Positions 61,296 through 64,000 of a DNA stretch of 64,000 bases are shown piece after piece. The notes below the pieces were generated by a model. That model was not told the DNA's origin, did no database searches, and saw only the letters and a program-made list of their open reading frames with translations. The DNA lies in assembly GCA_964423615.1 (NCBI GenBank), contig CAYRFQ010000017.1, forward strand, positions 1-64,000. Direction: 5' to 3'. Source of the DNA: CAYRFQ01 sp964423615 (GTDB lineage: Bacteria > Planctomycetota > Planctomycetia > Gemmatales > Gemmataceae). Each line of letters begins with the position of its first letter. Within the stretch, counting starts at the first letter, position 1. The position numbers and the translations under genes are program-made.

Positions 61296-62417
61296 ATGAA
61301 TCTCTCCGAACCGGTTCGTGATTACGCTGATCAAACGATCCGTGCGACTCTTCAACACCCGGAGCATCTCCGAGCTGTTCTCGAGCACACTGTTCCTGAT
61401 TTGGCTGCCAACTTCCAGGTCGATGAAGCGACTCTACTGGGGCGGGACTTCTTCACTGAGGATTGGAGAGGCCGCGAAGCCGATTTGCCGTTCGAAATTC
61501 CCTACCGGTCGGGCAACCAGTCCCAGAAGACTTTGGTCGTTGTGCTCATCGAACACCAGAGTCAGACAGACCAATTCATGCCCTTACGAATGTTGTACTT
61601 CGCCATCGTGTACTGGGACAAGTGTTGGCGAGAATGGGCCGGGCAGCCCGCGCCCAGAGACAAATTTTTATTACCGCCAGTTTTGCCGATCGTTTTCTAC
61701 ACAGCCGATCGAGAGTGGGGAAGTTCTCGAACGATTGTAGATCTCCTCGGTCCACCGAATGAATTGCACCGATTTGCTCCGGAGTGGGAGCCGATCTTCT
61801 GGAATCTATCGAATGAGACTCCTGACGGGCTATTAAATTCAGAGAATCCGTGGCTACAATGTATGGCGGTCATTCGATCCCGTGACGAAGCGTTCGAAGA
61901 ATTCCGGCGAATCTTTTTGAAGATGCTCGAGAAGATGCAGGCGCTCTTGTCAGTCGATCGGCCTCGTGGAGCCGAGTTGCTCCAAATGGCTTTGACGTGG
62001 ACATCGGCCAGTCGTATCGACCAAGAACGTCAGGAACTCAGCGAGCAAGTCCAACAAGCGAAATTCGAGGCGGCATTTACAGAGGATGTCAAAGATATGG
62101 CAACAAAAGCAGCAATGACTCTGGCTGAGATAGTCGCTCAAGAGACTACCGAGAGGGTCACCAAAGAAGTCACCGAGAAAGTTACCAAAGCAGTTAGTCA
62201 AGCAGTAACATTACGCAACAAAAAAGAGTCGATCAAGGAGGCACTGGAGACTCGATTCGGGCCATTGGACACGCAGATCACCGAGCAGATTGACCGAATT
62301 GAGGATGTTGTACAACTGAGGGATTTATTCCGCCAAGCCGTGACAATCGAAACCCTCGAAAACCTCAAGTTTCCGCAAGACCCACCGGGTGAGGGAAAAG
62401 CAGAAGACGAGAGTTGA
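61296..62417 (+). CDS. Rpn-family nuclease
   Basis: A 373-residue Rpn protein. The nuclease core shows D-L-P-F-E-I (about 64-69), the E-x-Q of VVVLIEHQSQTDQF near 85-98 and YFAIVYWDKCWREW. The C-terminal half (about 230-373) is a long charged coiled coil (ERVTKEVTEKVTKAVSQ) ending in a DUF4351-like TRFGPLDTQITEQIDRIED segment. It starts at ATG 61296. The last 430 bases are repeated immediately downstream. Its relative at 15547-16506 has the same design. Confidence 0.85.
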   Translation: MNLSEPVRDYADQTIRATLQHPEHLRAVLEHTVPDLAANFQVDEATLLGRDFFTEDWRGREADLPFEIPYRSGNQSQKTLVVVLIEHQSQTDQFMPLRMLYFAIVYWDKCWREWAGQPAPRDKFLLPPVLPIVFYTADREWGSSRTIVDLLGPPNELHRFAPEWEPIFWNLSNETPDGLLNSENPWLQCMAVIRSRDEAFEEFRRIFLKMLEKMQALLSVDRPRGAELLQMALTWTSASRIDQERQELSEQVQQAKFEAAFTEDVKDMATKAAMTLAEIVAQETTERVTKEVTEKVTKAVSQAVTLRNKKESIKEALETRFGPLDTQITEQIDRIEDVVQLRDLFRQAVTIETLENLKFPQDPPGEGKAEDES

Positions 62418-62855
62418 TAGGGAGAGGCTTTGACGTGGACATCGGCCAGTCGTATCGACCAAGAACGTCAGGAACTCAGCGAGCAAGTCCAACAAGCGAA
62501 ATTCGAGGCGGCATTTACAGAGGATGTCAAAGATATGGCAACAAAAGCAGCAATGACTCTGGCTGAGATAGTCGCTCAAGAGACTACCGAGAGGATCACC
62601 AAAGAAGTCACCGAGAAAGTTACCAAAGCAGTTAGTCAAGAAGTAACATTACGTAACAAAAAAGAGTCGATCAAGGAGGCACTGGAGGCTCGATTCGGGC
62701 CATTGGACACGCAGATCACCGAACAGATTGACCGAATTGAGGATGTGGTAAAATTGAGGGATTTATTCCGCCAAGCCGTGACAATCGAAACCCTCGAAGG
62801 TCTTCGATTTCCGGACAACCCACCTGGTGAAGAGAAGGAAAACAGCCAGACTTGA
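61988..62855 (+). repeat. Tandem duplication of the Rpn C-terminal half
   Basis: Bases 61988-62417 and 62426-62855 are nearly identical 430-base copies, offset by 438 bases (146 codons), each ending in a stop. Differences are few, mostly single bases in the first 340 and more in the last 90, where PQDPPGEGKAEDES becomes PDNPPGEEKENSQT. The eight-base spacer after the first stop is ATAGGGAG-like. The pattern fits unequal exchange between two related genes. Confidence 0.92.
62426..62855 (+). pseudogene. Rpn C-terminal fragment (possible stand-alone peptide)
   Basis: This second copy keeps an open frame of 141 residues from a TTG at 62430 to the stop at 62855, covering only the coiled coil and the DUF4351-like end, with no nuclease core. 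A better internal start may be the ATG of MATKAAMTLAEIV. It is most simply a gene remnant left by duplication. However, the frame is intact and its substitutions are mainly conservative, and in some Rpn proteins a C-terminal product made alone counteracts the full nuclease, so expression is possible. Confidence 0.6.
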
Positions 62856-63124
62856 TCGCCTTGAGAAACTTGTGGCTTGAGCGATACGAATGATTCGTTC
62901 CTTCTCATCTACGTTCATCTTGAAATCGTAAGTGTTTGTGAGGCTAAAGCGCCTCTGGAGACAGGAGCCCTTTCCTTCCGGTTCCGATGTGTATCTCGCT
63001 TCGGTCGCTCTGATTCGCGCTTCGCTCGGGTTTGGGGCCTTCTCCCCGCGAGCGGGACCCAGGATTTTGATAACGAAGAACTTGTGCTTAACACGAGCGT
63101 GAAACACTCTAAATGGAGACGCTG

Positions 63125-64000
63125 ATGTCGGACTTCCAACGACTTCTCGATGCGATTCCCGGTGACCCGAATGTGGCGTTCATCTTGGCCGACTATTTGG
63201 AAGAACGAGGCGACCCACGATGTGAGTTGCTTCGTCTGTCGTACACGCTCAAAGACTTGGAGGGCATCGGACCAGTGGTCGGTCGGCAAATCGTTGACGA
63301 TCGACAGGGAGGAGCGAACCGACCAAAGATCGAATACGAGATCACTCCCGAACGACTGGCCATGGAAGAGCGTCTGCGTGAGTTGTTGTTGGTCGAGAAA
63401 CTCGAACCGGTCGTTCCGAAGGTCACGAACGAACTGGGAATGGAATTTGCCTGGGTTCCTCCTGGGACATTCTTGATGGGCAGTCCCGAAAGCGAAGAAG
63501 AGCGAGATGACAACGAAACGCAACATCGAGTGACGTTGACGAAAGGCTTGTATGTAGGCACGACGGCTGTGACGCAAAGACACTGGCAAAGCGTGATGGG
63601 CAATAATCCGAGTCATTTCACCGGAGAGGACACATTGCCGGTCGAGTGTGTTTCCTGGGATGATTGTCAGGCCTTTGTGCAGGCCCTGAACACCAGTGAA
63701 AAATCCCATCGGAATGTTCCAGGTAGGAAAGGTGGTAAGTTTGCTTTGTTGACGGAAGCTCAATGGGAATACGCCTGCCGTGCGGGAACGACCACGGAGT
63801 ATTACTCCGGTAATGGCGTTGAAGCGTTGAGAGAGGTAGGGTGGTATGGATACGATTACGGAAATAGCAACAAGACAACACATTCCGTGCACCAACTTAA
63901 ACCCAACGCCTGGGGTCTCTATGACATGCACGGCAATGTTTGGGAATGGTGCCAGGACAGGTTTGACGATTACCCAAACAAGGACATTAAAGACCCACAA
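63125..64000 (+). CDS. Formylglycine-generating-enzyme-like protein with TIGR02996 start (partial)
   Basis: The frame runs from ATG 63125 (GGAG six bases upstream) off the end of the window, 292 codons seen. Residues 1-40 (DFQRLLDAIPGDPNVAFILADYLEERGDP) form the short TIGR02996-type domain typical of Gemmata relatives. Residues from about 108 form the SUMF1/FGE fold: MEFAWVPPGTFLMGSPESEE, LPVECVSWDDCQAFVQALN, LLTEAQWEYACRAGTTT and NAWGLYDMHGNVWEWCQD. The two Cys of true FGE lie further C-terminal, outside the window, so activity cannot be judged. Many bacterial members do other oxygenation or ligand-binding jobs. Confidence 0.92.
   Translation, partial: MSDFQRLLDAIPGDPNVAFILADYLEERGDPRCELLRLSYTLKDLEGIGPVVGRQIVDDRQGGANRPKIEYEITPERLAMEERLRELLLVEKLEPVVPKVTNELGMEFAWVPPGTFLMGSPESEEERDDNETQHRVTLTKGLYVGTTAVTQRHWQSVMGNNPSHFTGEDTLPVECVSWDDCQAFVQALNTSEKSHRNVPGRKGGKFALLTEAQWEYACRAGTTTEYYSGNGVEALREVGWYGYDYGNSNKTTHSVHQLKPNAWGLYDMHGNVWEWCQDRFDDYPNKDIKDPQ

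Noticed and set aside
61988..62855. The tandem repeat read as a CRISPR-like or phage array
   Set aside because: There are only two copies, 430 bases long, that are plainly the coding end of the Rpn gene.

Overview
The window looks like a chromosomal segment from a planctomycete, most likely near the Gemmataceae. The evidence is gene content: two PSD1-type cytochrome/DUF1549/DUF1553 proteins, two DUF1501 proteins with Tat-like leaders, a membrane Ser/Thr kinase, a DUF447 plus beta-RFAP synthase pair (tetrahydromethanopterin C1 cofactor genes), large secreted metalloprotease and SGNH hydrolase genes, and at the right edge a formylglycine-generating-enzyme-like protein that starts with the short TIGR02996-type domain known mainly from Gemmata relatives. 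The species cannot be named from this.

Layout. 1-6 kb: a large palindrome, a uracil-DNA-glycosylase-like/ADP-ribosyltransferase fusion, a TauD-like dioxygenase, a six-TM Ser/Thr kinase, an SDR reductase and a tiny basic ribosomal-like protein. 6-13 kb: a secreted zinc metalloprotease and an osmoprotectant ABC transporter in which two permeases and the binding protein are one chain. 13-18 kb: apgM preceded by a perfect 13-bp inverted repeat, an Imm1-like immunity protein, an Rpn nuclease and mtnA. 18-23 kb: DUF1501 and PSD1 genes and a secreted low-complexity protein. 23-31 kb: a minus-strand SUF iron-sulfur operon led by an Rrf2 regulator (Rrf2, sufB, sufC, sufD, sufS, sufU, MIP18-like), interrupted between sufB and sufC by a toxin-antitoxin pair whose toxin frame has an amber stop. 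31-37 kb: HEAT/propeller protein, purN, truD, the C1 pair and an M28 peptidase. 37-43 kb: an acidic repeat protein with an N-terminal HTH, rpiA, a CYTH protein and pyrC. 43-51 kb: PSD1, a lipase-like hydrolase, DUF1501, YjbQ and an SGNH hydrolase. 51-53 kb: two secreted cysteine-rich proteins, one with 15 Cys-Cys doublets. 53-61 kb: an FAD oxidoreductase, der, a membrane protein, tRNA-His, an ECF sigma/anti-sigma pair with a candidate autoregulatory promoter, and a HAD phosphatase. 61-64 kb: a second Rpn nuclease whose 3' half is tandemly duplicated, then the truncated sulfatase-modifying-factor-like gene.

The strongest candidates for something undescribed are the UDG-like/ART fusion (285-1916), the Rpn gene with a separate extra copy of its C-terminal half (61296-62855), the Cys-Cys repeat protein pair (51618-52693), and the broken toxin-antitoxin module inside the SUF operon. 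Small palindromic repeats of several kinds lie in intergenic spaces. Everything here was read by eye; no database search was possible.
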